Positions 18,603 through 27,300 of a stretch of 41,934 nt of DNA are shown piece by piece. The stretch spans positions 1-41,934 of the forward strand of contig CALWXR010000023.1 in NCBI GenBank assembly GCA_944385535.1, read 5' to 3'. Position 1 is the stretch's first letter, and each line of letters begins with the position of its first letter. Under the pieces are notes generated by a model, which was not told the DNA's origin, ran no database searches, and was given only the letters and a program-made list of their open reading frames with translations. Source of the DNA: an uncultured Oscillospiraceae bacterium (GTDB lineage Bacteria; Bacillota; Clostridia; Oscillospirales; Oscillospiraceae). The position numbers and the translations under genes were made by a program.

Positions 18603-19703
18603 ATGAAAAAGATTCTTGCCCTGCTGCTGGCTGCCGCTATGACACTGGCGCTTTGCGCCTGCGGTGACTCTGCCACGCCCACCGAGACCCAGCCCCCGGT
18701 CACCACCGAGGCTTCTGTCCAGGATGCCGCCCCCGCAGAAACGGACGCCGCCGAAACGGAAGCCGCCGAAAAGGCTCCGGAGGATTACACCGGCGACCTG
18801 GTAGTTTACTCTCCCCACGACGCGGACCCCCTGAACGCGGGCGTTGAGATGTTCCGTCAGGCATACCCCAATATCAATGTGGAAGTCATTGCCGCCGGTA
18901 CCGGCGAGCTGTGCCAGCGGATCGTAGCGGAGTCCGCCAATCCCCAGGGCGACGTTCTGTGGGGCGGCGGCGCGGATACCCTGGCTGCCTACACCGACTA
19001 CTTCTCCCCCTATGTCTGCGCCAATGACGACGCCATCAGCGACGCCTATAAGGACGCCAATGACATGTGGATCGGCGAGTCTCCCCTGCCCATGGTCTTT
19101 ATCTACAACAAGACCCTGATTGACGAGGCCGATGTACCCACCACCTGGGAAGGTCTGTGCGACGAGAGCCTGAAGGGTAAAATCGCCTATGCTTCCCCTG
19201 CCAAGTCCGGCTCCGCCTACACCCAGCTGTGCACCATGCTCTTCAGCCAGCCCTCCATCGACGAAGGCTGGGCATTGGTTGAGAAGTTCATCGCCAACCT
19301 GGACGGCAAGATCCAGGATTCCTCCGGCAACTGCCACAAGCTGGTAGCCTCCGGCGAGTATGCCCTGGGCGTGACCATCGAGAAGTCCGCCGTCCTCTAC
19401 GGCGATAACCCCGACATCGGCTTTGTATACCCGGAGAAGAACTCCGCCGTTCCCGACGGCGTGGCGCTGATTAAGGACTGCCCCAACGAAGAAAACGCCA
19501 AGCTGTTCATCGACTTCGTTACCGGCGTGGAATGCCAGACCGCTCAGAACGCGGATTGGGCCCGCCGCCCCGTCCGCAACGACGTGGCCCCCCAGGGTCT
19601 GTGCGCGCTGGATGAGATCGACCTGGGCGACTATGACTTTGCCTATGCCGGCGCTGAGAAGGCCAACATCGTGGAAAAGTGGAATGACCTGACTGTAGGC
19701 TGA
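18603..19703 (+). CDS. ABC transporter substrate-binding lipoprotein, AfuA/PhnS-like
   Basis: A 366-aa lipoprotein. The signal ends in the lipobox ALCAC with Cys20 as lipidation site, followed by an acidic Thr/Glu/Ala linker to about residue 62. The mature domain starts LVVYSPHDADPLNAGVEMF, and has GTGELCQRIVAESANPQGDVLWGGG, typical of the family holding ferric, 2-aminoethylphosphonate and sugar-phosphate binding proteins. The adjacent tyrosine pair that binds iron in FbpA is not seen. GAGGAGGT (18590-18597) precedes ATG 18603. The gene is followed by two hairpins and a MITE before the ATPase gene, so it is probably made in excess over the membrane subunits. Confidence 0.87.
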   Translation: MKKILALLLAAAMTLALCACGDSATPTETQPPVTTEASVQDAAPAETDAAETEAAEKAPEDYTGDLVVYSPHDADPLNAGVEMFRQAYPNINVEVIAAGTGELCQRIVAESANPQGDVLWGGGADTLAAYTDYFSPYVCANDDAISDAYKDANDMWIGESPLPMVFIYNKTLIDEADVPTTWEGLCDESLKGKIAYASPAKSGSAYTQLCTMLFSQPSIDEGWALVEKFIANLDGKIQDSSGNCHKLVASGEYALGVTIEKSAVLYGDNPDIGFVYPEKNSAVPDGVALIKDCPNEENAKLFIDFVTGVECQTAQNADWARRPVRNDVAPQGLCALDEIDLGDYDFAYAGAEKANIVEKWNDLTVG

Positions 19704-19725
19704 TCCTTTTCACCCATATCCAACC

Positions 19726-19752
19726 GGGAGGCGCAGCGTTCCTGCGCCTCCC
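19726..19752 (+). terminator. Hairpin downstream of the binding-protein gene
   Basis: GGGAGGCGCAG (19726-19736) pairs perfectly with 19742-19752, 5-nt loop, no T-tract. Such a hairpin commonly protects the 3' end of the upstream mRNA segment. Confidence 0.6.
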
Positions 19753-19770
19753 CCATCCGTTTACTCCCTG

Positions 19771-19804
19771 AAAAAAATCAGGCCGAAGCCTGCCTGACTT
19801 TTTT
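19771..19804 (+). terminator. Rho-independent terminator inside the ABC operon
   Basis: 19771-19783 pairs with 19792-19804 (12 of 13) and ends in TTTTTT. It would separate binding protein from ATPase/permease expression. Confidence 0.8.
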
Positions 19805-19810
19805 GAAGGA

Positions 19811-19983
19811 ATAAGGGAAGCTCTGATTAAATCGGCAAGAGCGGATGTCGAGAGATTTTGACCCAGACGAAAGTTCAAAAAGGGTCGGAATACTGTATGT
19901 ATTTCCCGCTTTTGTCAGCTGCACGGATGGGGTCAAAAGATCCGGCATTCCGCCGAAAACGATTTATTCAGAGGTTCCATAAG
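19811..19983. mobile_element. MITE-like element with terminal inverted repeats and 5-bp target duplication
   Basis: The element proper is 19816-19978 (163 bp). Its ends are GGAAGCTCTGATTAAATCG (left) and, reading inward from the right, GGAACCTCTGAATAAATCG: 17 of 19 match. It is flanked by ATAAG at 19811-19815 and ATAAG at 19979-19983, a perfect 5-bp direct repeat. Inside, TTTTGACCC (19856-19864) and GGGTCAAAA (19930-19938) add an inner inverted repeat. It encodes no transposase. This combination is strong evidence for insertion of a non-autonomous transposon between the binding-protein and ATPase genes. Confidence 0.82.
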
Positions 19984-20010
19984 TATCTTTTATCAGGAGG
20001 CTGGTTCACC

Positions 20011-21084
20011 ATGAGCAACAATGTGATCATCAAGGACGCCGTAAAGCGCTACGGCGACTTCACCGCCCTGTGCGGCGTATCTCTGGACATCAAAGAAGGC
20101 GAGTTTTTTACTCTGCTGGGTCCCTCTGGCTGCGGCAAAACCACCCTGCTTCGCATGATCGCGGGCTTTAACTCCATTGAAGGCGGCGACTTTTACTTTG
20201 GAGAAAAGCGGATCAACGACGTACCCGCCCATAAGCGGGACATCGGCATGGTGTTCCAGAACTACGCCATCTTTCCCCATCTCACCGTCCGGGACAATGT
20301 GGCCTACGGCCTGAAGGCCCGGAAGGTGCCTGCCGCCCAGATAAAAGCGCGGGTGGATGAGGCTCTGGAGCTGGTGCAGATCTCCCACCTGGCGGACCGG
20401 AAGCCCAACGAGCTTTCCGGCGGCCAGCAGCAGCGGGTGGCTCTGGCCCGGGCCTTCGTCATTGAGCCCAGCGTCCTGCTCATGGACGAGCCCCTGAGCA
20501 ACCTGGACGCCAAGCTCCGGGTGCATATGCGCTCTGTAATCAAAAAGCTTCAGCGGCGGCTGGGCATCACCACCATCTACGTAACCCACGATCAGGAGGA
20601 AGCCCTGGCCATTTCCGACCGGATCGCCGTCATGAAGGAGGGCCGCATTATGCAGATCGGCACCCCCAGCCAAATCTACGCCAAGCCGGAAAATCCCTTT
20701 GTGGCCGGGTTTATCGGGGTGAGCAACTTCCTGGACTGCGACGCCAAGGGCAATGGGGAGGAATTGGAGCTCACCATTGCCGGGGAGCTGAACATCCGGG
20801 TGCCTGCCCGGACGGCATTTTCCGGCAAGGCGAAGCTTTCCGCCCGGCCGGAGCAGTTGTTCTTTGCCGATGAAGGCATGCCCGGCGCCGTGCTGTTCTC
20901 CACCTTCTTAGGGGACTTTATCGAGTATGAGGTTCGGCTGGACAACGGTCAGGACATCATCGTCAACGAATACACCAAGGACACCGTTCTGGTCCATCCC
21001 GATGGAGAGCATATCCACCTTTGGTTCGACCCCCAGCGGGTCAGCGTCTATGACGCCCAGACCGGGGAGGTGCTGACCCGATGA
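20011..21084 (+). CDS. ABC transporter ATP-binding protein (FbpC/PotA-like)
   Basis: A 357-aa ATPase energising the importer. Walker A is GPSGCGKTT, the signature is LSGGQQQRVALARA, Walker B is VLLMDEPLSNLDAK, and the switch histidine sits in THDQEEA. A C-terminal TOBE-type region follows residue 240. ATG 20011 has AGGAGG (19995-20000) upstream; the frame is open into the MITE from 19858, which is not likely to be translated. The gene overlaps the permease gene by 4 nt (ATGA), so the two are translationally coupled. Confidence 0.9.
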   Translation: MSNNVIIKDAVKRYGDFTALCGVSLDIKEGEFFTLLGPSGCGKTTLLRMIAGFNSIEGGDFYFGEKRINDVPAHKRDIGMVFQNYAIFPHLTVRDNVAYGLKARKVPAAQIKARVDEALELVQISHLADRKPNELSGGQQQRVALARAFVIEPSVLLMDEPLSNLDAKLRVHMRSVIKKLQRRLGITTIYVTHDQEEALAISDRIAVMKEGRIMQIGTPSQIYAKPENPFVAGFIGVSNFLDCDAKGNGEELELTIAGELNIRVPARTAFSGKAKLSARPEQLFFADEGMPGAVLFSTFLGDFIEYEVRLDNGQDIIVNEYTKDTVLVHPDGEHIHLWFDPQRVSVYDAQTGEVLTR

Positions 21085-22745
21085 AAGGGCTTCAAAATCT
21101 GAAAAAATGGAGACCGGACTTCTGGTTTTTCACCAAGGTGCTGATCATCGCCTTCATGTGTCTGTTTATCGTCTATCCCTTCTCTACCCTTTTGACCAAG
21201 AGTCTGTTTTCCACCAAAGAGGAAGGGATCACCCTGTATAACTTCATCCGGTTTTTCACCAAGCCCTACTATTACCGGGCCCTGCTCCGCTCTTTGGAGG
21301 TGTGCCTGATTACGGTGATCACCACCACCATCATCGGCGTGCCCATCGCCTATGTAATGACCCGCTATAACGTCCCTGGAAAAAAGCTGCTGCACATCTT
21401 CATCATCATGAGCCTGATGAGCCCGCCCTTTATCGGGGCCTACTCCTGGATCATCCTTCTGGGCCGCAACGGCCTGGTGGCCAAGTTCTTCTCCCTGTTC
21501 GGCGCCACCGCCCCCACCATCTACGGCAAAGGCGGCATCATCTTCGTCTTTACGCTGCACCTGTTCCCCTACATCTATCTGTACACCAGCGGCGCCATGA
21601 ACAGCATCGACAGCTCCCTGGAGGAAGCGGCGGAGAACCTGGGCATGAATAAGCTCCGCCGGATCTGGACGGTGACCCTGCCGGTGGTGCTGCCCTCCAT
21701 TCTGGCCGGGTGCGTCATGGTGTTCATGACCTGTCTGGCGGACTTCGGCACCCCCATGCTCCTGGGCGAAGGGTACACCGTGCTGCCGGTGCTGGTTTAC
21801 AACGAATATATGTCGGAAAGCGCGGTAAACCCCTACATGGCCTCCGCCCTGTCGGTGATTATTGTGACCTGCTCCCTGACCGTCCTGGTATTCCAGAAGC
21901 TGGTGGTGGATAAGCGGAACTATACCATGAGCTCCATGCGGCCTCCCCAGGAGACGGCGCTCCACGGCTGGAAGCGGTTTTTGGTTTCCGCCCCAATTTA
22001 TCTGGTGGTGTTCGTGGCCTTCCTGCCTCAGATCGTGGTCATCTGCCAGTCCTTTGTGGAGCGCAGCTTCTCCGGCATGGTCAAGGGCATCAATTTGAAT
22101 AACTACCGGGCCATTCTCTCCCGGCTGGGCACCAACATCCGCAACACCTATGTGTTCTCCCTGACGGCCATTGTGTTCATCATTGTCGTGGGCATTCTGG
22201 TGTCTTATATCCTGGTACGGAAGAAGGGCAAGGTGGCCAGCCTGATTGACACCTTGATTATGTTCCCCTACGTCATCCCCGGCTCCGTGCTGGGCATCGG
22301 CCTGATCGTGGCCTTCAACCGGGAGCCGTTGGTTCTGGTAGGCACCTCCGCCATTATGATTATCTCCTACATCATCCGTAAGCTTCCCTATACCGTCCGA
22401 TCCGGCTCCGCATTCCTGTATCAAATGGATCCCAGCGTGGAGGAGGCCTCCATCAACCTGGGGGTCAGCCCCATGAAAACCTTCTTTACCGTCACCGCCC
22501 GCATGATGCTTCCCGGCATTATGTCCGGCGCGGTGCTCAGCTGGATCACCTGCATCAACGAGCTGAGCAGCTCCATTATGCTATACAGCGGCAAGACCTC
22601 CACCATCGCCGTGGCCATTTATCAGGAGGTGGTGCGCATGAGCGACGGCACCGCCTCGGCTCTGGCCACCATTTTGACCCTGACCACCATTGTGTCTCTG
22701 CTGATCGTGTTCCGTCTGACAAAAGGGAAGGTGAAAATCGTCTGA
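21081..22745 (+). CDS. ABC transporter permease, fused two-domain (FbpB/AfuB type)
   Basis: A 554-aa membrane protein with about twelve helices in two homologous halves. Each half has the cytoplasmic EAA loop that contacts the ATPase: EEAAENLGMNKLRR near residue 183 and EEASINLGVSPMK near residue 454. Fused permeases of this form are usual in ferric and AfuABC-type importers. It overlaps the ATPase gene upstream and, by one base, the HAD phosphatase gene downstream. Confidence 0.9.
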   Translation: MKGLQNLKKWRPDFWFFTKVLIIAFMCLFIVYPFSTLLTKSLFSTKEEGITLYNFIRFFTKPYYYRALLRSLEVCLITVITTTIIGVPIAYVMTRYNVPGKKLLHIFIIMSLMSPPFIGAYSWIILLGRNGLVAKFFSLFGATAPTIYGKGGIIFVFTLHLFPYIYLYTSGAMNSIDSSLEEAAENLGMNKLRRIWTVTLPVVLPSILAGCVMVFMTCLADFGTPMLLGEGYTVLPVLVYNEYMSESAVNPYMASALSVIIVTCSLTVLVFQKLVVDKRNYTMSSMRPPQETALHGWKRFLVSAPIYLVVFVAFLPQIVVICQSFVERSFSGMVKGINLNNYRAILSRLGTNIRNTYVFSLTAIVFIIVVGILVSYILVRKKGKVASLIDTLIMFPYVIPGSVLGIGLIVAFNREPLVLVGTSAIMIISYIIRKLPYTVRSGSAFLYQMDPSVEEASINLGVSPMKTFFTVTARMMLPGIMSGAVLSWITCINELSSSIMLYSGKTSTIAVAIYQEVVRMSDGTASALATILTLTTIVSLLIVFRLTKGKVKIV

Positions 22746-23359
22746 TGATCCAAAACATCGTCTTTGACATGGGCAAGGTTCTGCTCCACTTTGACCCGGA
22801 CCTGTTCATCCGCCGGATCGGGGTGGATGGCCCGGACGCCGCTCTGCTGCGCAACCAGGTGTTCCTCTCCCTGGAGTGGGCCAAAATGGATCGGGGCTCC
22901 ATGACGGAAGCGGAAGCCTGCGACAGCATCTGCGCCCGGCTGCCGGAGCGTCTGCACCGGGCCGTCCACGCCCTCACCGATGAATGGGACCGGCCCATTT
23001 TGCCGGTGGAAGGGATGGAGGATCTGATCCGGGAGCTGAAGGAGGCGGGCTACGGGATCTATCTGCTGTCCAACGCCAGCTTCCGCCAGCATGCCTATTG
23101 GCCCCGGGTGCCGGGAAGCCAGTATTTTGACGGCAAGCTGATCTCCGCGGACGTTCGCCTGGTAAAGCCCCAGCCGGAAATCTACCGGCTGCTGTTTGAC
23201 AGGTTTCATCTGAAACCGGAGGAATGCTTCTTCGTGGACGACTCCCCCGCCAATATCGAAGGGGCCTGCCTTTGCGGCATGCCCGGGGCGGTGTTCCACA
23301 ACGACATTGCCGAGCTGCGGCAAATCATGATCCGTCGCGGCATCCGGATATCCGGCTGA
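22745..23359 (+). CDS. HAD-superfamily phosphatase (HAD-IA, YihX-like)
   Basis: A 204-aa hydrolase. Motif I is VFDMGKVLL with nucleophile Asp8; the usual second Asp is replaced by Gly10, as in the YihX group. Motif II is LLSNAS, motif III is VKPQPEIYRLL and motif IV is FFVDDSPANIEGA. The helical cap lies between motifs I and II. YihX hydrolyses alpha-glucose 1-phosphate, but the substrate here is unknown. Its start overlaps the permease stop, so it belongs to the importer operon, which hints that the imported compound is phosphorylated. Confidence 0.85.
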   Translation: MIQNIVFDMGKVLLHFDPDLFIRRIGVDGPDAALLRNQVFLSLEWAKMDRGSMTEAEACDSICARLPERLHRAVHALTDEWDRPILPVEGMEDLIRELKEAGYGIYLLSNASFRQHAYWPRVPGSQYFDGKLISADVRLVKPQPEIYRLLFDRFHLKPEECFFVDDSPANIEGACLCGMPGAVFHNDIAELRQIMIRRGIRISG

Positions 23360-23383
23360 AAAGCCTGAGAAATCATTCAAAAC

Positions 23384-23422
23384 GTGCCCTGGGAGCTTTT
23401 GCTCCCAGGGCACTGTGTTTTG
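23384..23422 (+). terminator. Terminator of the ABC/HAD operon
   Basis: A perfect 13-bp stem (23384-23396 / 23401-23413) with a TTTT loop, followed by TGTGTTTT. Confidence 0.85.
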
Positions 23423-23558
23423 GGGTTGGTGATGGGAGTGATGGCTAAAATCAAGTGGAAATCCGTATCATCCCATCCCGGGATCAAAAAAGCCTGAATA
23501 AATATTCCCCCATTGGCAAACAATACCAGCGTAAACTTTTCCTTTTGGAGGTATCGCC

Positions 23559-24758
23559 ATGTTTCGAAAACCTGTGCTGGCCTTTCTGGCGGCGCTGGCA
23601 TGCGCCGGCTTTCTGACGGCCCCCGCGGCCGCCGCCGAAGTGGACTGCGACGACATTTACTGCTTTTCCGCCCAGGACTTCTCTCAGGAGGCCCTTGCGG
23701 GGATCTGCATCACCGATCTTCCGGACGACGCCCTTGGCCGCTGCATGCTGGGCAGCCGTGTGCTTCGGGAGGGGGATGTGCTCACCGCCCAGCAGGTATC
23801 TCAAATGACCTTTGCCCCCGCCCTTACGGAGTCGGACGCCGCCGCCCAGATCTGCTACCTTCCCATTGGGCAGGACGCCCTGGGAGAAGAGGCCGCTATG
23901 ACCATCGGCATTCGGGGCAAGGAAAACCAGGCTCCGGCGGCAGAGGACTCCGCCCTGGAAACCTACAAGAACCTTGCCAACACCGGCCGCCTGAAGGTCA
24001 CGGATCCGGAAGGGGAGGCCATGACCTTTACGGTTGTGCGGCAGCCCCGGCGGGGCAGCGTAGCCATCGGGGAGGACGGCAGCTTCACCTATACGCCAAA
24101 GAAAAACAAGGTGGGGGTGGACTCCTTCGTCTACACCGCCACCGACGCCTCCGGTAAGACCTCCCGGGAGGCCACGGTGACCATCACCATTCTCAAGCCC
24201 GCGGAGTCCACCCAGTATACGGACACCCTGGGCATGGAGTGCCGCTTTGCCGCGGAGTGGATGAAAAACACCGGCATTTTTGTGGGAGAGCAGTTGTCCG
24301 GCAATCCCTGCTTCAGCCCGGAGAAGGAGGTGACCCGGGGAGAATTCATTGCCATGCTGGTAAAGGCCCTGGACATCCCCACGGAAGAGGCCCTGACCAC
24401 CACCGGCTACACCGATGAGATCCCCGCCTGGCTCCGGCCCTATCTGGCGGCAGCTCTGCGTTCGGGACTGACCGCCGATCTTCCGGATCAGGAGACCTTT
24501 GGGGCAATGGAAACCGTCACCGGGGCGGAGGTCAGCGTCATGTTGAAAAACGCCTTGGATCTGACCGTTCCCCTGGCGGAAGAAACAGGCTCGGAAACCT
24601 CCGACACCGTCCCCGCCTGGGCCGCTTCCGCCCTGGCCGCCGCCAACGAGCAGGGCTTCTGCCTGGAAGCGGACGCTCCTCTGACCCGGGGCCAGGCGGC
24701 AACGATCCTTTATCAGGCCGTTCAGCTGGCCAATCAAGAAGAGGTTTTCGGTCTGTAA
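23559..24758 (+). CDS. Exported protein with a cadherin-like/Ig-like domain and C-terminal SLH repeats
   Basis: A 399-aa secreted protein. The signal peptide ends in TAPAAAAE near residue 27. A region of unknown type (residues 28-125) contains several cysteines. Residues about 140-212 (TDPEGEAMTFTVVRQPRRG, then GSFTYTPKKNKVG and DSFVYTATDASG) form a Big/CshA-like beta domain. From about residue 225 to the end are degenerate SLH repeats (FSPEKEVTRGEFIAMLVKAL, later APLTRGQAATILYQAV) that would bind secondary cell-wall polymers. A cell-surface role is inferred; the target is unknown. GGAGGTA precedes ATG 23559. Monocistronic. Confidence 0.75.
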   Translation: MFRKPVLAFLAALACAGFLTAPAAAAEVDCDDIYCFSAQDFSQEALAGICITDLPDDALGRCMLGSRVLREGDVLTAQQVSQMTFAPALTESDAAAQICYLPIGQDALGEEAAMTIGIRGKENQAPAAEDSALETYKNLANTGRLKVTDPEGEAMTFTVVRQPRRGSVAIGEDGSFTYTPKKNKVGVDSFVYTATDASGKTSREATVTITILKPAESTQYTDTLGMECRFAAEWMKNTGIFVGEQLSGNPCFSPEKEVTRGEFIAMLVKALDIPTEEALTTTGYTDEIPAWLRPYLAAALRSGLTADLPDQETFGAMETVTGAEVSVMLKNALDLTVPLAEETGSETSDTVPAWAASALAAANEQGFCLEADAPLTRGQAATILYQAVQLANQEEVFGL

Positions 24759-24774
24759 CCCAAACAGCGTCCTC

Positions 24775-24800
24775 AAAAGCCCGGCCAAAGCCGGGCTTTT
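24775..24800 (+). terminator. Rho-independent terminator
   Basis: AAAAGCCCGGC (24775-24785) / GCCGGGCTTTT (24790-24800), perfect 11-bp stem ending in T residues. Confidence 0.9.
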
Positions 24801-24842
24801 GTCCATTGTAGAAAAACATAAAGAAATTATTGAAATTTATAC

Positions 24843-24872
24843 TTGACAATTTCTTCCCTTTGTGCGTATAAT
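24843..24872 (+). promoter_or_regulatory. Sigma-A promoter of the T-box transcript
   Basis: TTGACA (24843-24848), 18-nt spacer, TATAAT (24867-24872). Both hexamers are perfect. Confidence 0.8.
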
Positions 24873-24883
24873 GAACCAAACCG

Positions 24884-25158
24884 TTGAGGAAGAGTGAGTA
24901 ACCCAGGGAACCTTTCCCACAGAGAGCCGCGGATGGTGGGATCGCGGCGGCAAAGGCCAGGGGTGAATGGACTTCCAAGGGCAACCAGAAAGGAAGCAAT
25001 TCCCAGTATGCACGCCGGAGCATGCCCCTCCGTTATCAAAGGACAGCGTATGTTGGTACGCGCAGAGTGGGCGCATGGAATCATGCGTCAAGCCGGGTGG
25101 CACCGCAGGATCTGATCCTGTCCCAGCAAAGTGTATTTGCTATGGGACGGGATTTTTT
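24884..25158 (+). ncRNA. Tryptophan T-box leader
   Basis: Ordered T-box parts are visible: the GAGGAAGAGTGAGTA kink-turn region near 24886, the AGAGAG bulge (24921-24926) with its distal loop, and the specifier context GTGAATGGAC with TGG (Trp) at 24968-24970. The T-box sequence GGGTGGCACCGCAGG lies around 25094-25108. A terminator follows, 25115-25124 pairing with 25144-25153 and ending in TTTTTT. Uncharged tRNA-Trp would pair with TGG and the T-box bulge and prevent termination, so the next gene is expressed on tryptophan shortage. Confidence 0.93.
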
Positions 25159-25201
25159 GTTTGTCTCCGTCCCGCCGAAAACCAGAAAGGAGAACAAAAC
25201 T

Positions 25202-26572
25202 ATGACCAGTCAGGCCATCCCCTACAAGATCTACCTCAGTGAAAGCGAGATGCCCACCGCCTGGTATAACCTCCGGGCAGACATGGTGAATAAGCCCGCC
25301 CCTCTGCTCAATCCCGGAACCTTGCAGCCTATGACCGCCCAGGAGCTTTCCGGCGTTTTCTGCGACGAGCTGATCCGCCAGGAGCTGGACAACGATACCG
25401 CCCTGTTCCCCATTCCTGAGCAGATTCTCAGTTTCTACAAAATGTACCGTCCCTCTCCGCTGGTTCGGGCTTACTGCCTGGAGGAAAAGCTGGGCACCCC
25501 CGCCAAGATCTACTATAAATTCGAGGGCAACAACACCTCCGGCTCCCATAAATTAAACTCCGCCATTGCCCAGGCCTACTACGCCAAGGAGCAGGGACTG
25601 AAAGGCGTCACCACCGAGACCGGCGCCGGTCAGTGGGGCACCGCCCTGAGCATGGCCTGCTCCTATTACGGCCTGGACTGCAAGGTGTATATGGTGAAGG
25701 TGTCCTACGAGCAGAAGCCCTTCCGCCGGGAGGTGATGCGCACCTACGGCGCCTCCGTCACCCCCTCCCCCTCCATGGAGACCCAGGTGGGCCGGAAGAT
25801 TCTGGCGGAGCATCCCGGCACCACAGGAAGCCTGGGCTGCACCATCAGCGAGGCGGTGGAAGCGGCCACCTCCACCCCGGGCTACCGGTACGTGCTGGGC
25901 AGCGTATTAAATCAGGTGCTGCTGCACCAAAGCGTTATCGGCCTGGAGACCAAGGCGGCTCTGGACAAATACGGCGTGAAGGCGGATATCATCATCGGAT
26001 GCGCCGGCGGCGGGTCCAACTTAGGCGGCCTTATCGCCCCCTTTATGGGCCAGAAGCTTCGGGGAGAAGCGGACTACCGGATCATCGCCGTGGAGCCCGC
26101 CTCCTGTCCCAGCTTCACCCGAGGGAAATTCGCCTACGACTTCTGCGACACCGGCATGGTGTGCCCCTTGGCGAAGATGTACACCCTGGGCTCCGGCTTC
26201 ATCCCCGCCCCCAACCACGCGGGGGGACTGCGGTATCACGGCATGAGCTCCACCCTTTCCCAGCTGTACCACGACGGTCTGATGGAGGCGGTGTCCGTGA
26301 AGCAGACGGATGTATTCCAGGCGGCGGAGTACTTCGCTCGGGTAGAGGGCATTCTCCCCGCCCCGGAAAGCGCCCACGCCATCAAGGTAGCCATAGACGA
26401 AGCGGTAAAATGCCGGGAAACCGGAGAGGAAAAGACCATCGTCTTCGGCCTTACCGGCACCGGCTACTTCGACATGGTGGCCTACGAAAAATTCCACGAC
26501 GGGCTGATGAGCGACTATATCCCCACCGACGAAGAATTGCAGGTGGGATTTGACAAGCTGCCCAAGGTATAA
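25202..26572 (+). CDS. trpB2: TrpB2-type tryptophan synthase beta chain
   Basis: A 456-aa PLP enzyme that makes tryptophan from indole and serine. Length and the N-terminal extension fit the TrpB2 class rather than TrpB1 (about 400 aa). The PLP lysine is Lys117 in GSHKLNSA, the phosphate loop is CAGGGSNLGG, and TETGAGQWG carries the catalytic glutamate region. TrpB2 lacks the TrpA contact surface, and no trpA is adjacent, so indole salvage or a stand-alone role is likely. The frame extends upstream into the T-box, but ATG 25202 follows AAAGGAG and marks the real start. Controlled by the Trp T-box. Confidence 0.93.
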   Translation: MTSQAIPYKIYLSESEMPTAWYNLRADMVNKPAPLLNPGTLQPMTAQELSGVFCDELIRQELDNDTALFPIPEQILSFYKMYRPSPLVRAYCLEEKLGTPAKIYYKFEGNNTSGSHKLNSAIAQAYYAKEQGLKGVTTETGAGQWGTALSMACSYYGLDCKVYMVKVSYEQKPFRREVMRTYGASVTPSPSMETQVGRKILAEHPGTTGSLGCTISEAVEAATSTPGYRYVLGSVLNQVLLHQSVIGLETKAALDKYGVKADIIIGCAGGGSNLGGLIAPFMGQKLRGEADYRIIAVEPASCPSFTRGKFAYDFCDTGMVCPLAKMYTLGSGFIPAPNHAGGLRYHGMSSTLSQLYHDGLMEAVSVKQTDVFQAAEYFARVEGILPAPESAHAIKVAIDEAVKCRETGEEKTIVFGLTGTGYFDMVAYEKFHDGLMSDYIPTDEELQVGFDKLPKV

Positions 26573-26577
26573 AATAC

Positions 26578-26609
26578 CGGCGCTGCCCAAAAGGCAGCGC
26601 CGTAATTTT
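26578..26609. terminator. Terminator between convergent trpB2 and thiT
   Basis: CGGCGCTGCC (26578-26587) / GGCAGCGCCG (26593-26602), then TAATTTTC; AAAATA on the other side serves the minus strand. Confidence 0.8.
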
Positions 26610-27262
26610 CAGTTTACCTTGGTGACGATCTTGGGCACCCGGGCAATGAGCAGGGAGACGATGGCGGTGAGGACAATCTCGGGGATCATGTAGATGCCGT
26701 TGTACACAATGGAGTAGACCAAGCCCAGCACAGAGGGGCTCAGGCTTTCTACCAAAGACGCGCCCCAGGCGGGGAAGCCCTCCTGGGTGAAGAACCACTC
26801 CGCCCAGCCGGAGAACAGAATGTAGCCGGAGAGGATGTGGGAAAGATACCGTGCCCCCAGGGCCACAAGGGAGCCGCACATCAGGGAAAGGCCGGGATTG
26901 CTGATCTTATTCCGGAACATGCCGCCCAGGCCCAGCATGGTATAGGCCACCAGATAGTCCAGCAGGCACATGAGCAGGGCGTTGAGGATCATGGTGCCGT
27001 CGCCGAAGTAACCGGGCTGGAAGGCGGCGGCCACGGTCTTGGCCCCCAGGACCATTTCGATCAGAGCGTAGCACAGGCCGCTGGTCAGGCCCCACTTCAC
27101 CCCATGGCGGTAGGAGATCAGCACCACCGGCAGCATGCTCACCAGGGTGATCTGGCCGCCGAAGGGCATTTCGGGGATGAATGCCTTGGATACCAGCTCC
27201 AGCACAATGGCCATGGCCAGAAGCATGGCGCTTTCCGTAAGACGTTTGGTTTTCGTTTGCAT
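26609..27262 (-). CDS. thiT: Thiamine ECF transporter S component ThiT
   Basis: A 217-aa membrane protein with about six helices that binds thiamine for an ECF transporter. Family features are AMAIVLELVSKAFIPEMPFGGQITLVSMLP at the start (cut here by helix boundaries), YRHGVKWGLTSGLCY, LDYLVAYTMLGLGG and ARYLSHILSGYILF. The ATG at 27262 follows AGGAGGTTTCCCT; an in-frame upstream start at 27313 would lie in the riboswitch terminator. A TPP riboswitch precedes it, matching the function. No ECF module is adjacent. Confidence 0.93.
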   Translation of the reverse strand: MQTKTKRLTESAMLLAMAIVLELVSKAFIPEMPFGGQITLVSMLPVVLISYRHGVKWGLTSGLCYALIEMVLGAKTVAAAFQPGYFGDGTMILNALLMCLLDYLVAYTMLGLGGMFRNKISNPGLSLMCGSLVALGARYLSHILSGYILFSGWAEWFFTQEGFPAWGASLVESLSPSVLGLVYSIVYNGIYMIPEIVLTAIVSLLIARVPKIVTKVN

Positions 27263-27300
27263 AGGGAAACCTCCTGAAAACTGGCGGGGAAGCCGCCGAA

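Noticed and set aside
18603-19703. Assignment of the binding protein as a ferric-iron carrier
   Set aside because: The adjacent tyrosine pair needed by FbpA-type proteins is not visible and no ferric-uptake box was seen; the family includes other substrates.
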